In this document: positions 38,732 through 52,990 of the stretch, one piece after another | How positions within the stretch are numbered: the stretch's first letter is position 1 | How the letters are laid out: each line of letters starts with the position of its first letter | Assembly: GCF_905475345.1 (NCBI RefSeq) | Contig: NC_066605.1 | Coordinates: 1,110,001-1,174,000, forward strand | Source of the DNA: Vespula vulgaris | Taxonomy: Eukaryota > Arthropoda > Insecta > Hymenoptera > Vespidae | Length of the DNA stretch: 64,000 nt | Direction: 5' to 3' | Translations under genes and position numbers: made by a program | Notes under the pieces: generated by a model | What the model saw: only the letters and a program-made list of their open reading frames with translations | Databases searched by the model: none | What the model was told of the DNA's origin: nothing

Positions 38732-40510
38732 ACCCAGGTCCCACCGCTAGGAGGTTGCTGCGTCTCGGGACCCACGAGCTAACGGGGACTCTACTCTAAA
38801 ATTCGCGTGACCGGCGTGATCAAGTAATCGGCGTTCTATAAAACGAAGTCCCCGGTAGGACTTTTAATCGCGCCCGAACACTCCCGGGAGCGTTATGATA
38901 GCGGTGACTCTACTCTAAATTCGCGTTCGCGGCGTCCACGTACCAACCGAGAATTCAGGCGGCTAACAGGAGGAGGGTCAGTCCACGCTTACGGATAGCA
39001 ATTCCATACCGCTCGGCAGCACACGAACCGACACACGACCGGTCATTATACGGTTTAGCAATCAAACGAAGTCCTTTACCGTAGGACTTTTATCCGCGCC
39101 CGAGAACACCACGTCTGTGCCCGCCGACACAGGCGTGAGTGTTCTTCCTATCCTGCCCGTATTCGCGTATAGCAATCGATTATGAAATGAACCTTTCGAC
39201 GATAAATCGGACCTGCGCCGATATATCGAAAACCGCGAAGATGAGTAAGAGGAAAAGAAAACCGGAACATGCGCGCACGTGAATATGACAAAACTCAGAA
39301 GAATAGAAAGAAAGGAGATCCGGAAGTTATAATATAACACAGGCACGTGTGAAAACGATGAAATTGAAATGAAAAGATGGACATAGAAAAGAAAAGAAAA
39401 CAAAAGAAAAGAAAAGAGAAAATGAATTCGACCGAAGTCAGAGTACGGAAATCGAGCTGAATTTTTCGGTACAGAAAGAAGGAGACCCGCACAGAAGCCC
39501 ACGCCCAAGGGCCCATCCCAAGGGTCCCACCCGAGAGAAACTATGATAATTAATCTCCAATGATTATTTCAATATTACAGAGCTAACAATTTCAAAGAAT
39601 AGATATGACTGTGAATTGACTAATGAATATACGGAGAGTGTAAGAAAGAATGTAAAATGTACGTCCTTCGATGTTTAATTTGCAATTACATAGGAGAAAT
39701 TTTGGAGAACTCTTAAAGAACGCAGCCATTCGCTCGGCAATACTTGCACACCATAAGATTTGACGAAACGCAAGTACTTCCGACCCAGGTCCCACCGCGT
39801 GGAGGTTGCTGCAGTTGGAGACCCACGGTCTAACGGGGTCTCTACTCTGAAATTCGCGTGACCGGCGTGTTCAAATAATCGGCGTTCTATAAAACGAAGT
39901 CCCCGGTAGGACTTTTACTCGCGCCCGAACACTCCCGTGAGTGTTAGCATAACGGTGACTCTAACTCGCGTCCGCGACGTTCAATGCACTGTCCAAGAAT
40001 TCAGGCAGCTAACTGGAGGAGGGTCAGTCCACGCTTACGGATAGCAAACCATACTACTCGGCAGCACATAAACCGACACACGACCGATCATTTATTCGTT
40101 TTGGCAATCAAACGAAGTCCATTTCCGTAGGACATTTACTCGCGCCCGAGAACAGCACGCCTGTGCTCGCCGACACAGGCGTAAATGTTCTTCCTATCCT
40201 ACCCGTATTCCGCGCGGATAAATCGAGATTCGGGAAGAAGAGGCAAAGAAGAAGAGAAAGAGAAGAAAAGGAGAAGAAAGCCAGAACATGCGCACACGTG
40301 AAAAGGATGAAGCAGAAAAGAAAAGAAAGAAAAGAATATCCGTAAGACGCAATGGAACACATGCACGTGTGAAGAAGATGAAATTGGGAAGAAAAGATGT
40401 ACGTAAAAGATCGACGAAAACCAGAGTACAAAAATCCAGCTCGATTTTTCGATGCAGAAAGAAGGAGACCCGCACAGAAGCCCACGCCCATGAGCCCTAC
40501 TCATGGGACC

Positions 40511-43500
40511 CACCCGAGAGAAACCATAATAATTAATCCCGATTAATTGTTACGTTATAGAGCTATGCGTTTCGAAGAACAGAAATGACTGTAAACTTAT
40601 TGTGGAAGATACGAAAGATGTATGAAACCATGCGAAATGTAACTTAGGATTACATGGAAAAGATTTTCAAACAGATTTTGAAATGTGCAGCTATTCGCTC
40701 GGTAATACTTGTATCTCATAAGATTTCGACGTAACGCAAGTATTACCGACCCAGGTCCCACCGCGTGGAGGTTGCTGCATGTAGAGACCCGCGGACTAAC
40801 GGGGACTCTACTCTAAAATCCGCGATCCGAGATGCCTTTCCGCTTCGGGAGCTTCAGACTTCTCAGCAAACTGGAGATGTATAAAACCCCGCTTACAGAT
40901 CGCTCCGCCGTCCACACCGTCGGCTTCAGACATCTCGAGACACGACCGGTCGTGTCTATATTTCGACTCCAAAAATCAAAACGTAGTCCTCGGCAGGACT
41001 TAATCTCGCGTCCGCGAACACCCACGCGCGTGCCGGCCGTCACGCGCGTGAGTGTTTTCCCTATCGTTCGCGTACGGAAGCAAGGAGACATACCCTCCCT
41101 GCATATAATAAGAATTATATGCAGAGAGGTTCCATTAACTTCCGTGTAAAGATCCCACGATGATCCGTCACCTAATCTGAAACAGAAAAAAAATGATTGT
41201 AGTGCTAAATATAAGATCAAAAATTAAAAAGATAATAAAAATTAAATATAAAAGCAAATATTAAAAAGATAATAAAAAGTAAATATAAAAGCAAAAATTA
41301 AAAAGTTAACAAAAGTTAAATGCAAAAGCAAAAATTAAAAAGTTAACAAAAGTTAAATGCAAAAGCAAAAGTTAAAAGTATAATAGAAATTAGATATAAG
41401 AACGAAAATTATATATAAAACTATATGCAAAGACTTCCCTGTAAAAATTTAATTTCACGATGATCGGTCCCTCGTTGATCGGTCCCTCGATGAGCTAACC
41501 TGAAACAGAAAAAGTATGAAATAGAATGAGAAACATATAAAGAAAATAGGAAAAGAATAGGCAGACAGAAAAAGGAAAAAAGAAGGAAAAATTTGAGTAT
41601 GTACGCATGAGAAAAATAGAATTCCGAACGATGGATGTGCATCTCGAAGAATGGTTAACTCAGCGAAAATCAGAGTAACATAATTGAGTTCAAGTTTTCC
41701 CTAGCAAAAGAACCAAACCCGCCTAAGGCCCACACCCGAGGGCCCCTCCCAAGGGTCCCACCCGAGAGAAACCATAATAATTAATCCCGATTAATTGTTA
41801 CGTTATAGAGCTATGCGTTTCGAAGAACAGAAATGACTGTAAACTTATTGTTGAAGATACGAAAGATGTATGAAACCATGCGAAATGTAACTTAGGATTA
41901 CATGGAAAAGATTTTGAAAAAGATTTTGAAGTGTGCAGCCATTCGCTCGGTAATACTTGGATCTCATAAAATTTCGACATAACGCAAGTATTACCGACCC
42001 AGGTCCCACCGCGTGGAGGTTGCTGCATGTAGAGACCCGCGGACTAACGGGGACTCTACTCTAAAATCCGCGATCCGAGATGCCTTTCCGCTTCGGGAGC
42101 TTCAGACTTCTCAGCAAACTGGAGATGTATAAAACCCCGCTTACAGATCGCTCCGCCGTCCACACCGTCGGCTGCAGACATCTCGAGACACGACCGGTCG
42201 TGTCTATATTTCGACTCCAAAAATCAAAACGTAGTCCTCGGCAGGACTTAATCTCGCGTCCGCGAACACCCACGCGCGTGCCGGCCGTCACGCGCGTGAG
42301 TGTTTTCCCTATCGTTCGCGTACGGAAGCAAGGAGACATACCCTCCCTGCATATAATAAGAATTATATGCAGAGAGGTTCCATTAACTTCCGTGTAAAGA
42401 TCCCACGATGATCCGTCACCTAATCTGAAACAGAAAAAAAATGATTGTAGTGCTAAATATAAGATCAAAAATTAAAAAGATAATAAAAATTAAATATAAA
42501 AGCAAATATTAAAAAGATAATAAAAATTAAATATAAAAGCAAAAATTAAAAAGTTAACAAAAGTTAAATGCAAAAGCAAAAATTAAAAAGTTAACAAAAG
42601 TTAAATGCAAAAGCAAAAGTTAAAAGTATAATAGAAATTAGATATAAGAACGAAAATTATATATAAAACTATATGCAAAGACTTCCCTGTAAAAATTTAA
42701 TTTCACGATGATCGGTCCCTCGTTGATCGGTCCCTCGATGAGCTAACCTGAAACAGAAAAAGTATGAAATAGAATGAGAAACATATAAAGAAAATAGGAA
42801 AAGAATAGGCAGACAGAAAAAGGAAAAAAGAAGGAAAAATTTGAGTATGTACGCATGAGAAAAATAGAATTCCGAACGATGGATGTGCATCTCGAAGAAT
42901 GGTTAACTCAGCGAAAATCAGAGTAACATAATTGAGTTCAAGTTTTCCCTAGCAAAAGAACCAAACCCGCCTAAGGCCCACACCCGAGGGCCCCTCCCAA
43001 GGGTCCCACCCGAGAGAAACCATAATAATTAATCCCGATTAATTGTTATGTTATAGAGCTATGCGTTTCGAAGAACAGAAATGACTGTAAACTTATTGTT
43101 GAAGATACGAAAGATGTATGAAACCATGCGAAATGTAACTTAGGATTACATGGAAAAGATTTTGAAAAAGATTTTGAAGTGTGCAGCCATTCGCTCGGTA
43201 ATACTTGGATCTCATAAAATTTCGACATAACGCAAGTATTACCGACCCAGGTCCCACCGCGTGGAGGTTGCTGCATGTAGAGACCCGCGAACTAACGGGG
43301 ACTCTACTCTAAAATCCGCGATCCGAGATGCCTTTCCGCTTCGGGAGCTTCGGGCTTCTCAGCAAACTGGAGATGTGTAAAACCCCGCTTACAGATCGCT
43401 CCACCGTCCACGCCGTCGGCTTCAGACATCTCGAGACACGACCGGTCGTGTCTATATTTCGATTTCTGAAATCAAAACGAAGTCCTCGGCAGGACTTAAT

Positions 43501-44283
43501 CTCGCGTCCGCGAACACCTACGCGCGTGCCGGCCGTCACGCGCGTGAGTGTTTTCCCTATCATTCGCGTACGGAAGCAAGGAGACATACCCTCCCTGCAT
43601 ATAATAAGAATTATATGCAGAGAGGTTCCATTAACTTCCGTGTAAAGATCCCACGATGATCCGTCACCTAATCTGAAACAGAAAAAAAATGATTGTAGTG
43701 CTAAATATAAGATCAAAAATTAAAAAGATAATAAAAATTAAATATAAAAGCAAATATTAAAAAGATATTAAAAATTAAATGTAAGAGCAAAAACTAAAAA
43801 GTTAATAAAACTTAAATATAAAAGCAAAAATTAAAAAGTTAACAAAAGTTAAATGCAAAAGCAAAAGTTAAAAGTATAATAGAAATTAGATATAAGAACG
43901 AAAATTATATATAAAACTATATGCAAAGACTTCCCTGTAAAAATTTAATTTCACGATGATCGGTCCCTCGATGATCGGTCCCTCGTTGATCGATCCCTCG
44001 ATGAGCTAACCTGAAACAGAAAAAGTATGAAATAGAATGAGAAACAGATATAAAGAAAACAGGAAAAGAATAGGCAGACAGAAAAAGGAAAAAAGAAGGA
44101 AAAATTTGCGTATGTACGCATGAGAAAAATAGAATTCCGAACGATGGATGTGTATCTCGAAGATCGGTTCAATCGACAAAAATCAGAATATCGTAATTGA
44201 ATTCGATTTTTCTTCAGTAAAAGAACCAAACCCGCCTAAGGCCCACACCCGAGGGCCCCTCCCAAGGGTCCCACCCGAGAGAA
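40511..44283. repeat. 1248-bp tandem repeat, three units
   Basis: Units start at the CACCCGAGAGAAACC boundary near 40511, 41759 and 43007. Recurring landmarks are spaced exactly 1248 bp (for example ORFs at 40813, 42061 and 43309). The first two are nearly identical; the third has scattered substitutions and a slightly longer tail. Confidence 0.9.
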
Positions 44284-46385
44284 GATAGAGGAGTTAATGA
44301 ACAATTTAATCAACTGTTTAAAATAATTGTTCAATCTACGGCTATGCAGCCATATGCTGGGTAATACTGGAATCCTGTTAGGTATCCTTCCTGTAAAAGT
44401 GAGACAAGAATATGCTATGTATTTCAATGTTCTTGTTTCATTCCCATCTGCACTTTTATTCAGTGCACTTTCAGTGGTCCTCACAATTGCCATATTTTAT
44501 ACGTTTCGAAATTATTACTTTAATATAAAACTTGATTTTATAAAAATAAAATTACTGATTTAATTGAACTTTAGAAAAGAAATATGGGAAAAATTTATTA
44601 CTCGACTCTAATAATAAAAATGTATAAAATACGTAAAAATTCTATTCGCGAACGCGTGGCAACGTGTGGCAAGATGGGACACGGAATGAATAGATCTTCT
44701 TAGTTTCTGAAAATTAAATTATTATTATATAAGAGCATTCTGAGTGACAACATGGTATAATTAAAATATGATTAAGAGCCATTCTCGAAGTGTTCTGTCG
44801 AACCTTCGAAAATAACTCTATAGTCTAATAGTTGCCCTCTTGAGCCACAATTTGTGGGGGCCTCTTCGGCACATAGCCTCTTCTTTGCTTCGTGCCCTAA
44901 CAACTACTATGGAACATTTGAACTATCGTCAACTATCGCCAAGAAACTAGAACTATCTCTTATTCTGAAACGTCGAAGAAAACTAACTAATCTAACGTAA
45001 TTCTAAACCAATCCTGAAACGAAAAATCGAGAAAGCATCGGTAGAGAAACGAGAATTAATATATTAATTGCTGAAAATCCTAAGCTAAAAATCGATTAAC
45101 TTGTTCTATGTTCTACGCGTTGTGATTTTACAAGTCTCTTTGTCTTTTCTCTACTCTACTTTATTCTTTCAAAAGCAATGACTCTATTGAGACTTTTCTT
45201 TTATTAATAAAATTGATTAATCTTTATCTAAAAATGTAACGAAAAATCATTGGACGCTCCTTCTTACAAGCGATTATTCTAATTATTAGAAAAGAAATTA
45301 TACGATCTCGCTTGTAATCAAGGAACTATCCATCGCTAATGTCTTCTTGCTTATTTATTATTCAAAATCGCGAATATCGCGATTTTTGTACTATTCTCGC
45401 GGGACAAAATTATTTAAAAATGCATTCAAATATTAAAAATTTCAAATAATCATAGTAAACGCGTTTAAGCAAGAAGACTCTATCCTGATCTAATAAATAA
45501 ATCAAAGAATAACGAACCATTCACGAGTAAATCTCCGAAGAAATTTACTCGTGGTCACTCATTGCTCTTTTACTAATTAATTACAACCAATCACCCGTGC
45601 CGATTCGGACCTTTCGTCCTCGACATGATTGAGTGATCGGAGGAACTCAAAAATTAACTCACCACTTAAGAAGTTCTGCGATGGCTCCAAAACACTGGAC
45701 CGCGATTTAGGTCGAAATTGAGGGTGGACGATTTGTAGTTGGTTGAACATGAGGTAGGTCGACATCGAAGTTGGTTGAGATCCTCTTCGGTGATGCACTG
45801 ACTCTAATTCGCGATAGTTACTTATTGACGAACGGTCACTGAATTTACTTAACGCAACTCTACTATATTTTACAAGTACAGTCTGTGCGACTGTTAAAAA
45901 ATCAAAAAACTACGCGAACAAACACTGAATCTAAGGACTGCATTGCGCGCAGTCTATGCAAAAACACTTATGGTTTAAATCGCGAAACGCGAACGAACAA
46001 ACACCGCTTCTACTTCGCGATAAATTTATTTTAGCGATACCAACACTCGATTACATCATTGCAACGCGCGCGATTGCAACGAGGTTCTGAAACAAAAATA
46101 CAAACGAAATAATTAGTATCGTTGTTACAATGAAAACTGTATAAATCATTCAACAAATATATGATAGATAAATATACTTACTTTAAGTCTTCGTTAATAT
46201 TCGCTCGAATTCGGGATCCTGCGAAAATTTCCAAGTCCACTCGTAGAGATAGATTTTCAAAGTCCCCCAAAGGTGCGAAAATTTCTAAGTCCAACCGTGG
46301 AGATAGTTTTTCAAAGTCCCACAAAGGAGCGAAAATTTCTAAGTTCACTCGTCGAAGTCCAAAGCACAACTGAACCAGGAACTAT
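44284..46385 (-). repeat. Spacer paralogous to 54161-55502
   Basis: Diverged copy of the right-hand spacer. Shared stretches include CATAGCCTCTTCTTTGCTTC, CTCAATC-type GATTGAGTGATCGGAGG, TTGGTTGAGATCCTCTTCGG and GACTGCATTGC. This copy has about 750 bp extra (roughly 44900-45540). No coding gene is visible; the ORF at 45577-45798 (minus) is short and not family-like. It contains a candidate minus-strand intron at 46087-46181. Confidence 0.7.
46087..46181 (-). other. Candidate 95-nt minus-strand intron
   Basis: Read on the minus strand the upstream exon ends GACTTAAA at 46182, followed by the consensus donor GTAAGTAT. The segment ends TTTTTGTTTCAG, with AG at 46088-46087. It is paralogous in sequence and position to 55361-55458. 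No RNA evidence is available. Confidence 0.5.
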
Positions 46386-47155
46386 AAAGGTCGGCCAAAG
46401 ACCCGACATTGTTGTCGTCTCTCGAAGCTGTGTATCCCCACTTCGCATTTAAGTCTAAAATCAAATAAGCTGTTACATATTCGAATTAACTGTTCGTTAA
46501 TGCTTGCACGAATGGCATCCGCGAAAATTTCTATGTTCACTGGTCGAAGTCCAACGCACAACTGAATCAGGAAATAAACAGGTCGGCCAAAGACGCGATA
46601 TTGTTGTCGTCTCTCGAAGCCGTGTATCCCCACTTCGCATTTAAGTCTAAAATCAAATAAGCTGTTACATATTCGAATTAACTGTTCGTTAATGCTTGCA
46701 CGAATGGCATCCGCGAAAATTTCTATGTTCACTGGTCGAAGTCCAACGCACAACTGAATCAGGAAATAAACAGGTCGGCCAAAGACGCGATATTGTTGTC
46801 GTCTCTCGAAGCCGTGTATCCCCACTTCGCATTTAAGTCTAAAATCAAATAAGCTGTTACATATTCGAATTAACTGTTCGTTAATGCTTGCACGAATGGC
46901 ATCCGCGAAAATTTCTATGTTCACTGGTCAAAGTCCAACGCACAACTGAATCAGGAAATAAACAGGTCGGCCAAAGACGCGATATTGTTGTCGTCTCTCG
47001 AAGCCGTGTATCCCCACTTCGCATTTAAGTCTAAAATCAAATAAGCTGTTACATATTCGAATTAACTGTTCGTTAATGCTTGCACGAATGGCATCCGCGA
47101 AAATTTCTATGTTCACTGGTCAAAGTCCAATGCACAACTAAACTAGTAACTGTCA
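46386..47155 (-). repeat. 192-bp tandem repeat, about four units
   Basis: The landmark GGTCGGCC occurs at 46389, 46581, 46773 and 46965, exactly 192 bp apart. Units are almost identical, and since 192 is a multiple of three an ORF reads through on the minus strand (46382-46924). Each unit ends GCATCCGCGAAAATTTCTA, a version of the core seen in the 54-bp and 163-bp arrays. The protein reading has no recognisable homologue. Confidence 0.9.
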
Positions 47156-47205
47156 AAGTCGTTCAGAGGACCGATTTTGATTTCGACTCACAAAGAAAAT
47201 TATCC

Positions 47206-50200
47206 CCACTTCACAATTTAATTTTAAAATAAAATATTTCTCCGTTATAGAAAAAACATTGAAATATGCAACTATTTGCCCGGTGTTATATGAGTCCTTG
47301 GCAACAGTTAAAAAAGAAGAGGAGAAAAAAAGAAAAAAGAGAAGAAAGAGAAAAAGTAAAGAAAGAAAAAATGAAAAATTGCACTGCAAAGATACTGAAA
47401 CAGTAAACCGCCCAAAAGTCCACACCGGAATGCCCCTACCAAAAGTTCCACCCGAGACAAACAACAATTAAAAGTTCTTAAATATAACTAATATAATAAA
47501 TAAAAGTAAATAATTCGAATAATTAATAAAAGTATATAACTAATATAACTAATAGAAGTATATAATTAATAAAAGTAAATAAGAATAAATAGGAATGATA
47601 ATGAACATAAAGACGACAGAAAAGATTTCTGTGCGTTTTCTTAATTACTTAAAAATTTTTTAGAAAATTACTTAAAAATTTTGTTATATTCAAATTTATT
47701 TATCTGTGTATTAAGTATAACTAACAATTCAAAATGTAATCAATTTAACGGTTAATTGAACTTAGAGATGTTGTAAAAATATAGAAATATGCAGCCATCC
47801 GCCCGGTAATACTTGCGTTTTATAATTATACATATAATTTAGTTACAGACTTTAAATATAATTAAGACATAGATCTCGATATATCGCAAGTATTACCGAC
47901 CCAGGTCCCACCGCTTGGAGGTTGCTGCATCTGGGGACCCACGAGCTAACGGTGACTCTACTCTCTAAGATTCGCGGGACCGGCGTGAGCAAATAATCGC
48001 CGAACAAATAAAACGAAGTCCCCGGTAGGACTTTTAATCGCGCTCGGACACTCACGTGAGTGTCCGAATGACTCTACTTCAAAATACGCATTACCGGCGT
48101 AATCTTATCTATATATCAGGCAAATAAAACTAAGTCCACGGTAGGACACTTAATTCGCGCCCGAACACTCACGTGGTGTTAGTACAACGGCAACTCTACT
48201 CTAAAATCCGCATTCCCGGCGTTCGCGAGGTAATATGAGCGAACAGGGACATCGAGTCCGCAACGGTATCCTACTAGGGATAACGTTGAGGCCGTCAGCC
48301 TCGGATGCCCATATCCCGCCTTTAAGCACGACCGTCCGTGCCTTTCGCATTTCGAACAATAACACGAAGTCCACGGTAGGACCTTTAATCGCGCCCGAAC
48401 ATCCACGTGAGTGTTAGAATAACGGTGACTCTACTCTAATTCGCGGTCCCGCGGGGTTGCATACACCTCACCATGGACTCAGGTGACTATAGATATAAGG
48501 TGGGTCAGTCAACGGACTGAACATCCTTACAAATAGCCATAAACCATCCTCCTCAGTAGCACATAGACCGTCTCACTCTACAGTCATCCGATGACCGTAT
48601 CACGACCGGTCATTCGTTCGTTTTTAGCAATCAAACGAAGTCCATTATCGTAGGACTTTTAATCGCGCCCGGGAACACCACGCCTGTGCCCGCCGACACA
48701 GGCGCAAATGTTCTTTCTATCTTACCCGTATTCGCGTCTAACAATCGAATATGAACCAACCCTTCGACGATACATCGAACCTGCGCCGACATATCGAAAT
48801 CCGTGAAGAAGAGGAGAAGAAGAAGAGAAAGAGAGGAACAGAAAGCCGGAACGTGCGCGCATGTGAGAACCATAGAACTCGGAAGAAAAGAAAGAAAAGA
48901 ATATCTGAAGGTGCAACGGAACGCGTGCACGAACGTGTGAAAAAGATGAAATTGAAATGAAAAGATGAACATAGAAAAGAAAAGAAAAGAGAAAATGAAT
49001 GCGACCGAAGTCAGAGTACGGAAATCGAGCTGAATTTTTCGGTACAGAAAGAAGGAGACCCGCACAGAAGCCCACGCCCAAGGGCCCATCCCAAGGGTCC
49101 CACCCGAGAGAAACTATGATAATTAATCTCCAATGATTATTTCAATATTACAGAGCTGACAATTTCAAAGAACAGATATGACTGTGAATTGACTAATGAA
49201 TATACGGAAAGTGTAAGAAAGAATGTAAAATGTACGTCCTTCGATGTTTAATTTGGAATTACATAGGAGAAATTTTGGAGAACTCTTAAAGAACGCAGCC
49301 ATTCGCTCGGCAATACTTGCACACCATAAGATTTGACGAAACGCAAGTACTTCCGACCCAGGTCCCACCGCGTGGAGGTTGCTGCAGTTGGAGACCCACG
49401 GTCTAACGGGGTCTCTACTCTGAAATTCGCGTGACCGGCGTGTTCAAATAATCGGCGTTCTATAAAACGAAGTCCCCGGTAGGACTTTTACTCGCGCCCG
49501 AACACTCCCGTGAGTGTTAGCATAACGGTGACTCTAACTCGCGTCCGCGACGTTCAATGCACTGTCCAAGAATTCAGGCGGCTAACAGGAGGAGGGTCAG
49601 TCCACACTTACGGATAGCAAACCATACTACTCGGCAGCACATAAACCGACACACGACCGATCATTTATTCGTTTTGGCAATCAAACGAAGTCCATTACCG
49701 AAGGACTTTTATTCGCGCGCGAGAACACCACGTCTGTGCCCGCCGACACAGGCGTAAATGTTCTTTCTATCCTACCCGTATTCCGCGCGGATATATCGAT
49801 ATATGTGAAGAAGAGGATAAGAAGAAGAGAAAGAAGAGAAAAGAAGAAGAAAGCCAGAACGTGCGCACACGTGAAAAGGATGGAGCAGAAAAGAATAGAA
49901 AGAAAAGAATATCCGTAAGACGCAATGGAACACATGCACGTGTGAAGAAGATAAAATTGGGAAGAAAAGATGAACGTAAAAGATCGACGAATACCAGAGT
50001 ACAAAAATCCAGCTCGATTTTTCTATGCAGAAAGAAGGAGACCCGCACAGAAGCCCACGCCCAAGGGCCCATCCCAAGGGTCCCACCCGAGAGAAACTAT
50101 GATAATTAATCCCGATTAATTGTTACGATATAGAACTATGCGTTTCGAAGAACAGAAATGACTGTAAACTTATTGTTGAAGATACGAAAGATGTATGAAA

Positions 50201-50906
50201 CCATGCGAAATGTAACTTAGGATTACATGGAAAAGATTTTGAAAAAGATTTTGAAGTGTGCAGCCATTCGCTCGGTAATACTTGTATCTCATAAGATTTC
50301 GACGTAACGCAAGTATTACCGACCCAGGTCCCACCGCGTGGAGGTTGCTGCATGTAGAGACCCGCGGACTAACGGGGACTCTACTCTAAAATCCGCGATC
50401 CGAGATGCCTTTCCGCTTCGGGAGCTTCAGACTTCTCAGCAAACTGGAGATGTATAAAACCCCGCTTACAGATCGCTCCGCCGTCCACACCGTCGGCTTC
50501 AGACATCTCGAGACACGACCGGTCGTGTCTATATTTCGACTCCAAAAATCAAAACGTAGTCCTCGGCAGGACTTAATCTCGCGTCCGCGAACACCCACGC
50601 GCGTGCCGGCCGTCACGCGCGTGAGTGTTTTCCCTATCGTTCGCGTACGGAAGCAAGGAGACATACCCTCCCTGCATATAATAAGAATTATATGCAGAGA
50701 GGTTCCATTAACTTCCGTGTAAAGATCCCACGATGATCCGTCACCTAATCTGAAACAGAAAAAAAATGATTGTAGTGCTAAATATAAGATCAAAAATTAA
50801 AAAGATAATAAAAATTAAATATAAAAGCAAATATTAAAAAGATAATAAAAATTAAATATAAAAGCAAAAATTAAAAAGTTAACAAAAGTTAAATGCAAAA
50901 GCAAAA
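47206..50906. repeat. Near-identical segmental duplication, copy 2
   Basis: Copy of 33945-37645 at an offset of 13,261 bp. Its left edge joins the last 192-bp repeat through a shared CAATTTAATTTTAAAATAAA stretch. Confidence 0.9.
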
Positions 50907-52990
50907 GTTAAAAGTATAATAGAAATTAGATATAAGAACGAAAATTATATATAAAATTATATGCGAAAACTTCCCTGCAAAAATTTAATTTCACGACGAT
51001 CGGTCCCTCGATGATCGGTCCCTCGATGATCTAACCTGAAACAGAAAAAGTATGAAATGCAATGAGAAACAGATATAAAGAAAAAAGGAAAAGAATAGGC
51101 AGACAGAAAAAGGAAAAAAAAGGGAAAATTTGCGTATTTACGCATGAGAAAAATAGAATTCCGAACGATGGATGTGCATCTCGAAGAATGGTTAACTCAG
51201 CGAAAATCAGAGTAACATAATTGAGTTCAAGTTTTCCCTAGCAAAAGAACGAAACCCGCCTAAGGCCCACACCCGAGGGCCCCTCCCAAGGGTCCCACCC
51301 GAGAGAAACCATAATAATTAATCCCGATTAATTGTTATGTTATAGAGCTATGCGTTTCGAAGAACAGAAATGACTGTAAACTTATTGTGGAAGATACGAA
51401 AGATGTATGAAACCATGCGAAATGTAACTTAGGATTACATGGAAAAGATTTTGAAAAAGATTTTGAAGTGTGCAGCCATTCGCTCGGTAATACTTGGATC
51501 TCATAAAATTTCGACATAACGCAAGTATTACCGACCCAGGTCCCACCGCGTGGAGGTTGCTGCATGTAGAGACCCGCGGACTAACGGGGACTCTACTCTA
51601 AAATCCGCGATCCGAGATGCCTTTCCGCTTCGGGAGCTTCAGACTTCTCAGCAAACTGGAGATGTATAAAACCCCGCTTACAGATCGCTCCGCCGTCCAC
51701 ACCGTCGGCTTCAGACATCTCGAGACACGACCGGTCGTGTCTATATTTCGACTCCAAAAATCAAAACGTAGTCCTCGGCAGGACTTAATCTCGCGTCCGC
51801 GAACACCCACGCGCGTGCCGGCCGTCACGCGCGTGAGTGTTTTCCCTATCGTTCGCGTACGGAAGCAAGGAGACATACCCTCCCTGCATATAATAAGAAT
51901 TATATGCAGAGAGGTTCCATTAACTTCCGTGTAAAATTCCCACGAAGATCGGTCCCTCGGTCACCTAATCTGAAACAGAAAAAGAATTAAAGAAAACATA
52001 AATTTAAAAGAAAAATTAAAAAAATAGTAAAAATTCAATATTAAAGCAAATATTTAAAAGACAATAAAAATTAAATATAAGAGCAAAAATTAAAAAGGCA
52101 AAAATTAAATATAAGACAAAAAATTAAAATATAAAAATTAAATATAAAGAAAAAAACTAAAAAGATAAAAATTAAATATAATAGCAAAAATTATATGTAA
52201 AATTACATGTAAAATTATATGCAAAAAGACATTTACATTCAAATACTTTCCTGTAAAAATTTAATTTCACGATGGTCGGTCCCTCGATGATGGCTCCCTA
52301 GATGATGGCTCCCTCGATGATCTAACCTGAAACAGAAAGACAGTATCAAAAGATAATCAAAAAGAATAAAAAGAAAAGAGGAAAAGAAGGAAGAAGAGAT
52401 AAAGGAGAAAAGAAACTGAGAGTATTTGCGGAAATGCGAGTGAGAAAAGTAGAATTTCGAACGATGAATGTGTAACTCGAAGAATGGTTAACTCGACAAA
52501 AATCACAGTAACATAATTGAGTTCAATTTTTCCCTAGTGAAAGAACGAAACCCGCCTAAGGCCCACACCCGAGGGCCCCTCCCAAGGGTCCCACCCAAGA
52601 CTAATAATTAATAATAGTTAATAAAAGTAATGAATATAGTAAATAAATGTATATAATCAATATAATTATCAAAAATCTATAATTAATAAAAGTATATAAT
52701 CAATGTAATTAATAAAAGTATATAATCAATATAATTAATAAAAGTATATAAGTAATGAAAGTAAACATGGATAAATATAAATGACAGAGAACATATGTGT
52801 TATAGAAAAGTTTTCTGTCCGTTTCGGTAATAATTTTATAACTTTATTAATTTAAAATTTTGATATATTCAATCTATTTATCTGTTAAAGTATGATTAGC
52901 AATTTAAAATATAATTAATTTAAATTATTCTGATTGAAATTTGTCAGAAAAGAGATTTTGGAAAGAGATTGAAATATGCAGCCATCCGCC

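Larger units (their letters stand above)
33889..44283 (-). repeat. Hairpin-unit repeat array, left block
   Basis: Ten kilobases of related but non-identical units. Each carries a stem-loop with GGTAATACTTG/CAAGTATTACC arms, a GACCCAGGTCCCACCGC segment, an ACTCTACTCTAAAA segment, short AGTCC...GGACT and AACACTC...GAGTGTT hairpins, a purine-rich tract, and GGGTCCCACCCGAG at the unit boundary. The many 60-150 aa ORFs here recur only because the DNA recurs; none resembles a protein family. The strand is given as minus because 3' splice-site-like sequences face that way. Units are nested: 1248-bp tandems at 40511-44283 and a 3688-bp offset copy. Confidence 0.85.

Noticed and set aside
46382..47116. 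Minus-strand ORFs with a 64-residue repeat
   Set aside because: The DNA unit of 192 bp is a multiple of three and nearly identical in each copy, so an open frame is expected by chance. No start context, family or continuing exon supports a protein.
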